Source of the DNA: a virus
Length of the DNA stretch: 31,307 nucleotides
Strand: one strand, 5' to 3'
Virus record (IMG/VR): IMGVR_UViG_3300031226_000006
Location: 1 to 31,307 of that record
Every line of letters starts with the position of its first letter. The stretch's first letter is position 1. Positions 20,630 through 27,968 of the stretch are shown one piece after another. The notes under the pieces are model-generated. The model searched no databases, had not been told where the DNA came from, and was given only the letters and a program-made list of their open reading frames with translations. Position numbers and translations under genes: made by a program.

Positions 20630-23097
20630 CACTGCACCCCGAAATTAGCGCGGGACAGATCAACATTGTCGGCGTTGATGCCGGCCACCGTGTTGATCTT
20701 CGACGATTGCGCCGCGCGCGCCGCGGTCTGCGCATCCCGCATCGAGGCCGGATCCGCATAGAACTGCTTCGGAATGGTCTGGACGTGGCCGTTTTTGTCA
20801 GTGTAGCTCAGAACATAGGTCGGCGGTTCGCCCCTCATGTAGCGCTCGCCGGTATTCTTGACCTCATCCATGCGGATTTTACCGCGCTCAACGTCCACTC
20901 CGTTCAGATCCTTTATCGCCGTGACCGCCTGCATCGCGATTTGTTCGCTGACGTTCTCGACCCCGGCATAAACCGAAGACCGCTCGGGCGGATATTTCAT
21001 CACCACCTTGGAACCATTGACGTTGGTCACGCCCCAGGTTTTCTTCATATCCTCAAGGGCCAGCGTCTTGCTCAAGGTAACGTCACCGTTCTTGGCGAAT
21101 TTCTCGCGGAAAATCTCTTCGTAATCGCCCATAGCCCGGACCCGCATTTCCGGATTGAAGGTCAGTTGCGGGTTGGGCGCCAACCCAAGGAACGAAGGAT
21201 CGAAAGCCCCGCGGATATCGCCGTCCTTCAGGTTCTTCTTGACCACCTCGTTCATGTCTTCCGACTTGATCCGCGCCTTGACCTTCTGCTCGTACTCCGG
21301 AGTTCGCTCTTCCATGATGCGCTTGGTGGCATCGGCAGCGCTCATCCCACGGTCATAGACGTAATGCCGGAACGTGTTCGCCGCCTCGGTCAGCTTCTCG
21401 CCACCCGTGGCACCGGCAAAGATATCAGGGTAGCGCCCGCCGACCAGATTGGCCGCGGTCTGTAGCGCGCCCTCGACCCGCTTCGGATCGGGAGAGAACA
21501 TCGCCCCCTGCATGGCAACCGCGGCACTGGCAGGCACGATCCCGGTTTTCTCAGCGATCGTTTGTAGCGCCTGCATGTTGCCGCCGAGCGACCTGAAACC
21601 AGCGTCCGCGGCGTCTTTATGGCCCTTATCCACAGGGTTCCATGGGAAATCAGGATTAGCCATCGCCTGCCCAAAGGCCTGTACGTCCGCCAGCCCCTTG
21701 TCCCGAGAGGCGATCTGGCTTTGCAGCTTCATGATGTCGCCTGCGTCCCGCAGCCAGCCTTCCTGCCGCGCCTTCTGGACGTCGGCTATTCCCGCGGTGC
21801 CGTCGATGATGCCGGTCTGCATCGTGTTGAAGCGATCGTTATAAGCCGCCGTGGCTGCCGCTGCTTCTGCCGATGCCTGCTTGTGCAGCTCGATATCCGC
21901 GCGGCCGGCGAGTTGCGGCCTCTGATCGGCCGGCACATTGGCAAACCGCGGATCTGGAGCATGCAAGCCCTGCACCGGACCATCGCCCGAGCTGCGAACC
22001 AATGCCGCTTCCGAGAGCCGCCGGCTTGCGTTCACGCCTCCGTTATGACCCTGCAATCCCTCGATCGACTTCGCCAGCGCTTCCGTATCGCCAGACCTTG
22101 CAGCAGCCGCGACCTGAGGCGGCAGGCTCCCGTAATTATAGGCCACCGAACCCAGCGCGGCCTGCTGGTTGGGGTTCAGCTTGTTGAAGGCTTCTTCACC
22201 CACAGAGGATTTAACGCCACCCAGGAACTCGGCAGAGCGCCGCTGAAGATCCCGCTCGGCATCCGCCCGGGTAACCGTATCGCCCTGCTTGACCTGTCGC
22301 ACCGAACCATCCGCCGCCGTGATCGTGTCCGAGCCGAACCCGACCCGATGGGCATTCACATCCCAGTAGGTCGAGGACTTGAAACCCTCCTTGTCGCGCA
22401 GAACCTGCATCGTGCGATCAAGCGCTGTCCCGGACAGGCCCTTGTCGATGCCCCATCCCTTGGCGACCCGCGCCTTTTCCTCAGGCGGTAATGACAGATA
22501 CCCTGCCACCTCCAGCGTTGGCTTGACCGATTTCCGCAGTTCGTCCTTTTGCAGCGGCGTCAAGGTGGATGAATTAATCATCTCCTCGACATCTTTGGCG
22601 AACGGCTCGATCTGCCCGGGCCCGCCCTGCAACACACCTTGCTTGGCCGTCTCGACACGTTGTCCGATCTTCTCGCCCTGGTAGCGCTGGCTTTCAGCCG
22701 CCTCCAGCGTAGCGGAGCCCACCGAGAACGCTTCCCGCTTCGCCCTGATCCGCGCCTCAAACTCCGGGCGCTGGCTTTCGGGGATCTTGGTCAGCCATTC
22801 CGTCGACCGCTTGTCATAAGTTTCTAGCAGCTTGTCATGCAGGCCGATCGCACCGGGCTGCATCGTCTGCTTGGCCTGCTGCGTCTCCCCGGTCATCGAC
22901 GCGCCGAATTCGTCAAATTGGATCAGCGACTGAAACCGCTCCTGCTGGTTCTTCCGGTCTTCGTAATGCAGGGCAAGCTTCTGTAGCTGGCCGCCGCCCT
23001 GCTCCAATGCCTGGCCCACCGGAGAACCGGACGGATAGGAAACCACGCCCCCTGGATCTAGGCCTCGATTGGATACGATGCGCGGGATGGTTGCCAT
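20629..23097 (-). CDS. internal virion protein with GH24 lysozyme domain, 822 aa
   Basis: By order and length this matches T7 gp15 (747 residues), but it carries an embedded muramidase. Residues about 228-370 hold KEGFKSSTYWDVNAHRVGFGSD. Glu237 and Asp246 are nine apart, as Glu11 and Asp20 are in T4 lysozyme, followed by LNPNQQAALGSVAYNYGSLP, a conserved GH24 helix. The position equivalent to T4 Thr26 appears to be Arg251. Flanking regions are long, charged and mostly helical (residues 30-220 and 400-800), typical of ejection proteins. The start is one base from the previous stop. Likely role: local peptidoglycan cleavage during DNA entry. Confidence 0.87.
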   Translation of the reverse strand: MATIPRIVSNRGLDPGGVVSYPSGSPVGQALEQGGGQLQKLALHYEDRKNQQERFQSLIQFDEFGASMTGETQQAKQTMQPGAIGLHDKLLETYDKRSTEWLTKIPESQRPEFEARIRAKREAFSVGSATLEAAESQRYQGEKIGQRVETAKQGVLQGGPGQIEPFAKDVEEMINSSTLTPLQKDELRKSVKPTLEVAGYLSLPPEEKARVAKGWGIDKGLSGTALDRTMQVLRDKEGFKSSTYWDVNAHRVGFGSDTITAADGSVRQVKQGDTVTRADAERDLQRRSAEFLGGVKSSVGEEAFNKLNPNQQAALGSVAYNYGSLPPQVAAAARSGDTEALAKSIEGLQGHNGGVNASRRLSEAALVRSSGDGPVQGLHAPDPRFANVPADQRPQLAGRADIELHKQASAEAAAATAAYNDRFNTMQTGIIDGTAGIADVQKARQEGWLRDAGDIMKLQSQIASRDKGLADVQAFGQAMANPDFPWNPVDKGHKDAADAGFRSLGGNMQALQTIAEKTGIVPASAAVAMQGAMFSPDPKRVEGALQTAANLVGGRYPDIFAGATGGEKLTEAANTFRHYVYDRGMSAADATKRIMEERTPEYEQKVKARIKSEDMNEVVKKNLKDGDIRGAFDPSFLGLAPNPQLTFNPEMRVRAMGDYEEIFREKFAKNGDVTLSKTLALEDMKKTWGVTNVNGSKVVMKYPPERSSVYAGVENVSEQIAMQAVTAIKDLNGVDVERGKIRMDEVKNTGERYMRGEPPTYVLSYTDKNGHVQTIPKQFYADPASMRDAQTAARAAQSSKINTVAGINADNVDLSRANFGVQ

Positions 23098-23573
23098 TAC
23101 GCGAACGCGCTCCCGCCCATCTTGATCGACGACCGCGGCGTATAGAGTGCCGTCAGACCACTCGCGACATTGGTTGCAGCACCGATATAGCCGGCCTGCT
23201 GCTTCTGATCGCCCTGCATCTTGGCCAGATCGCCTTGGGTCAAAAGATTATTCTGCTTGATGGTCGAACCAAACCGAATGGCATCGATGTCCATCTGCGA
23301 CTGGATGGCGTTGTCCGCCAGCACGTCCGTCGGCGATCCCGTCAGCGAAACCCCGGAACCGGCAACCTGCGTCAGCGCCGCTGAAGCCGCGCGCCGGTTG
23401 CGCTCCGCTACCTTCGTCGCTTCGTATCCAGCGGCCATCCGCTCATATTCCGCGGACTGCTGATATGCCGCCTGCTGAGCTTTCCCTGCCTCAGCAGCAG
23501 CATTGCCCTGCATGATCGAGCCAACCGCCTGCAAGCCAGTCGTGGCGATCAACAGCGGAGCCATGGCGCACAT
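23097..23573 (-). CDS. small internal virion protein (T7 gp14-like), 158 aa
   Basis: The gene begins in a TAATG overlap with tail tubular B. The ATG at 23564 (MAPLLIA) is an alternative start. The N-terminus (ATTGLQAVGSIMQGNAAAEAGKAQQAAY) and the core (ERMAAGYEATKVAERNRRAASAALTQVAGSGVSLTGSPTDVLADNA) show the helical, Ala/Gln-rich pattern of first internal proteins in T7-like virions. The 'GSGVS..GSP.DVL' segment recurs in many of these. It ends with a weakly hydrophobic segment (GYIGAATNVASGLTALY). Expected to be ejected first and to help form the channel through the cell envelope. T7 gp14 is somewhat longer (about 196 residues). Confidence 0.8.
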   Translation of the reverse strand: MCAMAPLLIATTGLQAVGSIMQGNAAAEAGKAQQAAYQQSAEYERMAAGYEATKVAERNRRAASAALTQVAGSGVSLTGSPTDVLADNAIQSQMDIDAIRFGSTIKQNNLLTQGDLAKMQGDQKQQAGYIGAATNVASGLTALYTPRSSIKMGGSAFA

Positions 23574-25837
23574 TACGAGCCCTCGCTATCAAAGCCGGGG
23601 ATGATGGCGCGAACGGTACAGGGAACAGGATCGGGCGCTTCAATGCGAATACGGCCCTGCCCTTCCCAGGTATCATCCAGCTTCACTTCATCCAGGTTCC
23701 CGGTGTAGAGCGAAACCAGATCCGAAGGCGCGGCGATCGTATTCCGCCCCGCGCGCTGCAGCTCGAAAGAATCCCGCGACGCCGACCGGACATAGATATT
23801 TGCGGTTTCCAGAACCGAGAAGATGACCGAGTTGACCAGCTTCCGTCTTCCGACGACCGAACCATCCTTGCCGCCGACATCAAGCTCCAGCGTCTCGGCA
23901 ATCGCGTTATAGGGCAGTCCAACGTGAATTTTCGAAGCGGCAACTGCTACCGTAATCGACCCTGCGGCCACGACCAGATCGCGATAGATTACCCCATCGG
24001 CAAGTGCGGTAACAGTCTCGCCTTCGAGATGGTCCAGCCCTGAAACCGCAGTCACCGGCGCCCCATCATAGGTCAACCCGCAATCCACCATGAAGGCATC
24101 TTCCACATCGCCGTATTCAAACGCAGGTTGAAGCACTTCGATATATCGTTTGGTCTCACCGTTGATGGTCCGCTTGACAACCAGCCAGACGTCATCAGGT
24201 CCGGCCTGGCCGGGCGAAGTCGCAACCCATTCGATCATTGCATCGCCACCGGCAAACGATCCGCCGACCTTCTGCCGATGCCAGCCCCGAACGTTCTGAT
24301 CGGCCTCATAGGTCAACCCGCCGAGTTCGCCGCTATCCAGCCCCATCCAGAATATCTGATCAGTTTCGCTCTGGTAGCAGATCGAGGAAATCCCCCGCTT
24401 TGGGATGTGCTCGGAGATGATGCTGATCGGCGAAGTCGAATAACCGTTCTTTTCAAGCGAGAAGTTCATCTCGACCACGGACTTGCGATCGAACCCGACA
24501 TAGACGAACGTCGAGCCTGCCTTGACCGGCGGAATGCTGGAGCACTTCTTGGTTGGAGATCCCCGGTTCTTGAACTTCGATGGCGTGATCGGCTCGTTGT
24601 TTCCGCCACCCGAAAGCGTCCGTACCCCACCGATCGTTCCGATCAACATGAACCCGTCGGATTCCTGCAGCCAGGTAATATCATTGGCGCCGGCCAACTG
24701 GAACGAAAACGCGTCGTCATCATCGGCTCCACCGCGGAAGCTCGTAAAGTCGAACGTCTTCGAGCCATAGACTGAGTACTTCTGCCCGTAGGCAAGCCGC
24801 TCCTCGAAGATCGTAACTGATCGAGGATATTCCGAATCCCCGCCAAGTCCGCCAAGGCTCCAGCGATATGACGCATTTCCAGAACCAACCACTTCAGCAG
24901 GGAAATTGGTCAACACCTGAACGGCCGCTGCAGTACCCCCGAGCGTCGTGTAAACGATACGTCCAACGCCAAACCCGGAATGCAGGTATTGCCACTTGAC
25001 GCCGTAGTTGTCGTTATGTGCGGGCGTTCCGTCATACACTTCTGACTGATCGCCCGCACCGTCCCATTCAGAACCCTCCAAATGAGTTGGCGGCGTGCCC
25101 CCCATCCGAATTTTCCCGGTTACGGAAGCAGGCTCAGTCGCCTGATAGACGTTCCCGTTATGCCTTCTGAGAATCCCCGTAACGCTGCTGTTCGTCAGGA
25201 AGCCGCCCGATTCCCACGGCTTCCACGTCTCATAGGTTTCCACCTGGATCTTGATCAGTTGCCCGACGGTAGCATTGGCGAAGATTGCGGAACTGGCGAA
25301 TATCGTCGTCGATCCCGAGGCCGCGTTGGCAAAAACCGTTATCGTCTCGTCGGCGTTTTGAACCGAGAACGGCCCGTCGTCATAATCGATGGAGACGCAG
25401 GTCCAGTCCGTGTTGGACGTGCGCGTGATCTTGTGGGGGTTGACGCTGGGGTGGGTGACATAGAGGACGTCGCCGGACTGCTCGAACTGCAGGTCTGGAA
25501 CGTAAGCAACTGAGTAAGGCGTCACGACTTCAACGACGGCAGGGCCATCCATGACCGGCCCACCATAGGCATAGACCCGGAAATAGCCATCCCCGAAGAA
25601 CAGCATGTAAGCCTGCTCTTCCGAGAACACGAACGGGATAGGCCGCTCGAAACCGAAATCCTTTGTTGCGCCGGCAAAGTACGTTCCGCCGCGCTTGCGG
25701 ATGCCGCCATGCGGCAGAGTGATATAGTTCTCGCAGAACGACAGCGCCGATCGATACAGGTCAAGCGACGCCCGCGCATGCAGCCGCGGGGAGATTTCGC
25801 CTCTGACGAATGAGTCCTGAGACGGGAAAAGCGTCAT
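23573..25837 (-). CDS. tail tubular protein B (T7 gp12-like), 754 aa
   Basis: The opening FPSQDSFVRGEISPRLHARASLDLYRSALSFCENYITLPHGGIRKRGGTYF is the hallmark start of nozzle/tail tubular B proteins ('..F..GEiSp.l..R.D...Y..g...c.N.......G....R.Gt.f'). Length is close to T7 gp12 (794). Beta-rich segments follow, with strand-turn motifs such as GDVLYVTHPSVNPHKITRTSN near residues 120-145, as in this family. The start overlaps the tail tubular A stop (ATGA). Role: forms the lower tail tube and nozzle and carries the adhesins. Confidence 0.92.
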   Translation of the reverse strand: MTLFPSQDSFVRGEISPRLHARASLDLYRSALSFCENYITLPHGGIRKRGGTYFAGATKDFGFERPIPFVFSEEQAYMLFFGDGYFRVYAYGGPVMDGPAVVEVVTPYSVAYVPDLQFEQSGDVLYVTHPSVNPHKITRTSNTDWTCVSIDYDDGPFSVQNADETITVFANAASGSTTIFASSAIFANATVGQLIKIQVETYETWKPWESGGFLTNSSVTGILRRHNGNVYQATEPASVTGKIRMGGTPPTHLEGSEWDGAGDQSEVYDGTPAHNDNYGVKWQYLHSGFGVGRIVYTTLGGTAAAVQVLTNFPAEVVGSGNASYRWSLGGLGGDSEYPRSVTIFEERLAYGQKYSVYGSKTFDFTSFRGGADDDDAFSFQLAGANDITWLQESDGFMLIGTIGGVRTLSGGGNNEPITPSKFKNRGSPTKKCSSIPPVKAGSTFVYVGFDRKSVVEMNFSLEKNGYSTSPISIISEHIPKRGISSICYQSETDQIFWMGLDSGELGGLTYEADQNVRGWHRQKVGGSFAGGDAMIEWVATSPGQAGPDDVWLVVKRTINGETKRYIEVLQPAFEYGDVEDAFMVDCGLTYDGAPVTAVSGLDHLEGETVTALADGVIYRDLVVAAGSITVAVAASKIHVGLPYNAIAETLELDVGGKDGSVVGRRKLVNSVIFSVLETANIYVRSASRDSFELQRAGRNTIAAPSDLVSLYTGNLDEVKLDDTWEGQGRIRIEAPDPVPCTVRAIIPGFDSEGS

Positions 25838-26436
25838 CGAACCTCGGACCAGTCGCCGCGCTCTTCAGCCCACGAGCGAGAGCCAGCAATCGAGCTTGCA
25901 ACAATTGAGTTGACGCGCCTCGCTTCTGAGATCGCCTCGTTATAGACCAGTTGGGCCCCCTGCAGAACGCTCGGCTTGTTGGTCAGCGGCATGGCTACTT
26001 TCATGGCAAGACGTGCCGCGAAGGCCTCAACAAACAGCGGGTCCCAATCAGCGGGATCAGTCATGTTGCCGATATAGCGAATGATGCGCGGGCCTGAGTA
26101 GTTGGTCAGGATCAGGAGGCCTTCCTGCTTGAACGGAATCCGGATGCCAGAGGCCTCGCCGTTGTCCGTCAGGGGGAGCACCCGTAAGGCGTCATCAGGA
26201 ACGGTATAGCCATAGCCGTATTCGTCGCTAGTCGGCGTAGAGCCGTCGGCGGCCAGATCGACCCGGAAGATTGCAAACACCCAGGGATGCTTGATCAGTT
26301 CGGATTGACGGGTCGTCTCATAGTGCAGGTTCAGCAGCCGCGCGGCCTTGTTGTTGTCGTCAAGGCTCAGGATCGGCGCCTCGACAAGAATGCCGAGCGC
26401 CATGTTTGCCACGTCAAGGGGCGTGAGCGCGACCAT
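25834..26436 (-). CDS. tail tubular protein A / head-tail adaptor (T7 gp11-like), 200 aa
   Basis: The protein starts MVALTPLDVANMALGILVEAPILSLDDNNKAARLLNLHYETTRQSELIKHPWVFA. This is the 'N.AL..lG...I.SldD....A......Y...r...L..hpW.fA' signature of tail tubular A/adaptor proteins. The length (200) equals the family norm (T7 gp11, 196). The last part (DPADWDPLFVEAFAARLAMKVAMPLT) also matches the family. The start shares a base with the previous stop (TGATG). Role: ring between the portal and tail tubular B. Confidence 0.93.
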   Translation of the reverse strand: MVALTPLDVANMALGILVEAPILSLDDNNKAARLLNLHYETTRQSELIKHPWVFAIFRVDLAADGSTPTSDEYGYGYTVPDDALRVLPLTDNGEASGIRIPFKQEGLLILTNYSGPRIIRYIGNMTDPADWDPLFVEAFAARLAMKVAMPLTNKPSVLQGAQLVYNEAISEARRVNSIVASSIAGSRSWAEERGDWSEVR

Positions 26437-26687
26437 CAGGTTGCTTTCATGATCACGTTAGGATGCAGGATCGGCCGCTTGCCTACTTCGCGGCGCTTCT
26501 GCCCAAAACGAGGCGGGCGATGCAGACCAGCAGAAGGATCAACAGTAACGCGCTTGAACCCTTCATGAGCACGGGATAGGCGCTGCGGTTCAGTCGTTGC
26601 CTCAGGCTGCACCTCTACCGGTTCGTCGTATACAGACGCAGCTTTGCGCGGCCTTCCCGGAGGATTGCCCGTGGGTTTGTACGGCAT
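26436..26687 (-). CDS. small basic protein with AT-hook-like motif, 83 aa
   Basis: The N-terminus MPYKPTGNPPGRPRKAAS contains a P-P-G-R-P-R-K core like an AT-hook DNA-binding motif. The rest is basic, Pro/Arg/Lys-rich and probably disordered. It lies between the capsid and tail tubular A genes, ending in a TGATG overlap with the latter. A minor head protein, a DNA-binding virion protein or a head-completion role is possible. An AGGA about 11 bases upstream is a modest RBS. Function is not known. Confidence 0.6.
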   Translation of the reverse strand: MPYKPTGNPPGRPRKAASVYDEPVEVQPEATTEPQRLSRAHEGFKRVTVDPSAGLHRPPRFGQKRREVGKRPILHPNVIMKAT

Positions 26688-26690
26688 TTA

Positions 26691-26699
26691 TGGTATGAT
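26691..26699 (+). promoter_or_regulatory. extended -10 promoter for the counter-oriented 65-aa gene
   Basis: TGGTATGAT is an extended -10 element (TG-N-TATGAT, one mismatch from consensus) 21 bases before the ATG at 26721. The RBS AGGAGA lies between them. The -35 region is poor. By inspection only, this would give a very short leader for a host-sigma70 transcript opposite to the late operon. Confidence 0.45.
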
Positions 26700-26720
26700 C
26701 CTGCAAATCAGGAGAGAACG

Positions 26721-26918
26721 ATGGAAACGAAATACGCGCCTGGCTTTGTTGCCGAACTGCCTGCTGGTGATTGGACCATCCAGCCTTTTGGAGACACGCT
26801 GATCCTCACATGCCCAGATCATCAGCCTCGCATCGTTAAGGATGGTAAGGCTGAAATCCTAGAGCCCATGCCAGCGGGCGATATCCCGAAGCTCTGGAAG
26901 TTCGGAGAGGGCTCGTAA
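26721..26918 (+). CDS. counter-oriented small hypothetical protein, 65 aa (moron-like)
   Basis: The product METKYAPGFVAELPAGDWTIQPFGDTLILTCPDHQPRIVKDGK... is soluble and predicted mostly beta with a Cys/His pair. A good AGGAGA SD lies five bases upstream, after an extended -10 promoter at 26691-26699. The stop codon lies inside a strong hairpin (26905-26926). With its own likely promoter and a hairpin at its end, and running against the capsid and tail genes, it has the form of a phage moron. Function unknown; no family recognised. Confidence 0.65.
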   Translation: METKYAPGFVAELPAGDWTIQPFGDTLILTCPDHQPRIVKDGKAEILEPMPAGDIPKLWKFGEGS

Positions 26919-26926
26919 GCCCTCTC
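26905..26926. terminator. 9-bp hairpin between the capsid stop and the counter-oriented gene
   Basis: GAGAGGGCT (26905-26913) pairs perfectly with AGCCCTCTC (26918-26926) around a 4-base loop. On the minus strand the loop is TACG, a UNCG-type tetraloop, and the hairpin starts 17 bases after the capsid stop codon. On the plus strand it contains the stop of the 65-residue gene. Neither strand has a T-run, so it may be a weak or factor-dependent terminator or an mRNA-stabilising end. Confidence 0.45.
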
Positions 26927-26943
26927 TAACTCTCTGATATCAA

Positions 26944-27936
26944 TTACGATTCAGTCGTGCGCAGCCACACCATGCCGGTGTTCTTGATATCCGTCGCCGT
27001 CCGGTTCCAGTTGGCCGCAGCAGCCAGCTCGGTATCGGTCGGAAACACGCCGGCCACAGAGCCATGCAGCCAGTCAAATCCACGCGGATGCAGGATCATC
27101 TGCCGACGGGCAACCAGCTCGGTCACGCCGCCACCATGCGCCTGACGGGGCTTGCGGTCGGTCTCGACCGGGCCGCCTTCCGTGTTGACCGGCAGTTCGT
27201 CGTAAACGACGGCGCCGACCTTGAACATGATGGCGTTGTATTCGTTGGAGCCGGTCTTGGTGATACCGTCGTCAACGATCACGCGCAGGCCCTGATAGGT
27301 CGGGATCATCATGCCGCCCTGCTGGGACGGAGGCATGTAGTCGATCAGGTCCGCCTTCTTCAGCACTTTCATCTGTTTCGAGTGCACCACCACGCCCTGG
27401 AACTTGTCGGCCTGATCGCCCTGCAGGTACGCAGCATCGATCAGATCGGTATCCACGATGGACGCGTTGGTGTCGCGGATCATATCGCTGGCATCGTTCG
27501 CGATATTGTCCGCCAGCACGCCGGCCAGAGAAGCGTAAACCATCTTCTTGATGGTGCGCTGCCAATAGTCAGTCTGCCGATCGACCAGCACTTTGCCGGG
27601 ATCCTCGCCCGCGAGAACCGCGGTCAGGTCCGGATAGGCCCATGCCTGAGCACGCATCTGACGAAGCGCCGTTTCAGACCGGGTGAGCAGCTTCTTGGTC
27701 TCGATCGAGTCGGCCGGGTCGTCGTTGATCGGCTCGGAGGCGTCATTGGTGATGTCCTTCCAACCCGGCAGTTCCACAAACTTGCCGCCATCCCCGAACT
27801 TGCCGGAGATCATGGCGTCGGTCTGCAGAAGCCCAGCCTGGAAGATATCGAGGTTTTCAACGTGCTTTTCGAACGAATAGCGCGCGTAGGGGAGCGGCAG
27901 TATAACGTCAGAAATCCTGGTATATGCGTCAACCAT
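26944..27936 (-). CDS. major capsid protein, 330 aa
   Basis: The length (330) and its place between scaffold and tail tubular genes fit the major capsid protein (T7 gp10A, 345). The sequence shows family-like features. The N-terminal segment has FQAGLLQTDAMISGKFGDGGKFVELPGWKDI. The central region ALRQMRAQAWAYPDLTAVLAGEDP is followed by VDRQTDYWQRTIKKMVYASLAGVL. Then comes QMKVLKKADLIDYMPPSQQGGMMIPTYQGLRVIVDDG, characteristic of a large group of HK97-fold coat proteins. No signal or membrane segment. The RBS (AAGG) lies within a stem-loop upstream of the ATG. It assembles on the scaffold to form the head shell. Confidence 0.9.
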   Translation of the reverse strand: MVDAYTRISDVILPLPYARYSFEKHVENLDIFQAGLLQTDAMISGKFGDGGKFVELPGWKDITNDASEPINDDPADSIETKKLLTRSETALRQMRAQAWAYPDLTAVLAGEDPGKVLVDRQTDYWQRTIKKMVYASLAGVLADNIANDASDMIRDTNASIVDTDLIDAAYLQGDQADKFQGVVVHSKQMKVLKKADLIDYMPPSQQGGMMIPTYQGLRVIVDDGITKTGSNEYNAIMFKVGAVVYDELPVNTEGGPVETDRKPRQAHGGGVTELVARRQMILHPRGFDWLHGSVAGVFPTDTELAAAANWNRTATDIKNTGMVWLRTTES

Positions 27937-27943
27937 TTTGGTA

Positions 27944-27959
27944 GCCCTTTAGGAAGGGC
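27944..27959 (-). promoter_or_regulatory. stem-loop containing the capsid gene's ribosome binding site
   Basis: On the minus strand GCCCTT and AAGGGC form a 6-bp stem with a CCTA loop, ending eight bases before the capsid ATG. The only SD-like bases (AAAGGG) are in its 3' arm, so the structure could mask the RBS or mark an mRNA processing end. The structure is visible in sequence; any function is inferred. Confidence 0.4.
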
Positions 27960-27968
27960 GCGACAGCA

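Noticed and set aside
20464-22491. Long plus-strand ORFs of 333 and 290 codons opposite the ejection-protein genes
   Set aside because: Their composition is that of complementary-frame translation of GC-rich coding DNA, and the minus-strand proteins are recognisable.
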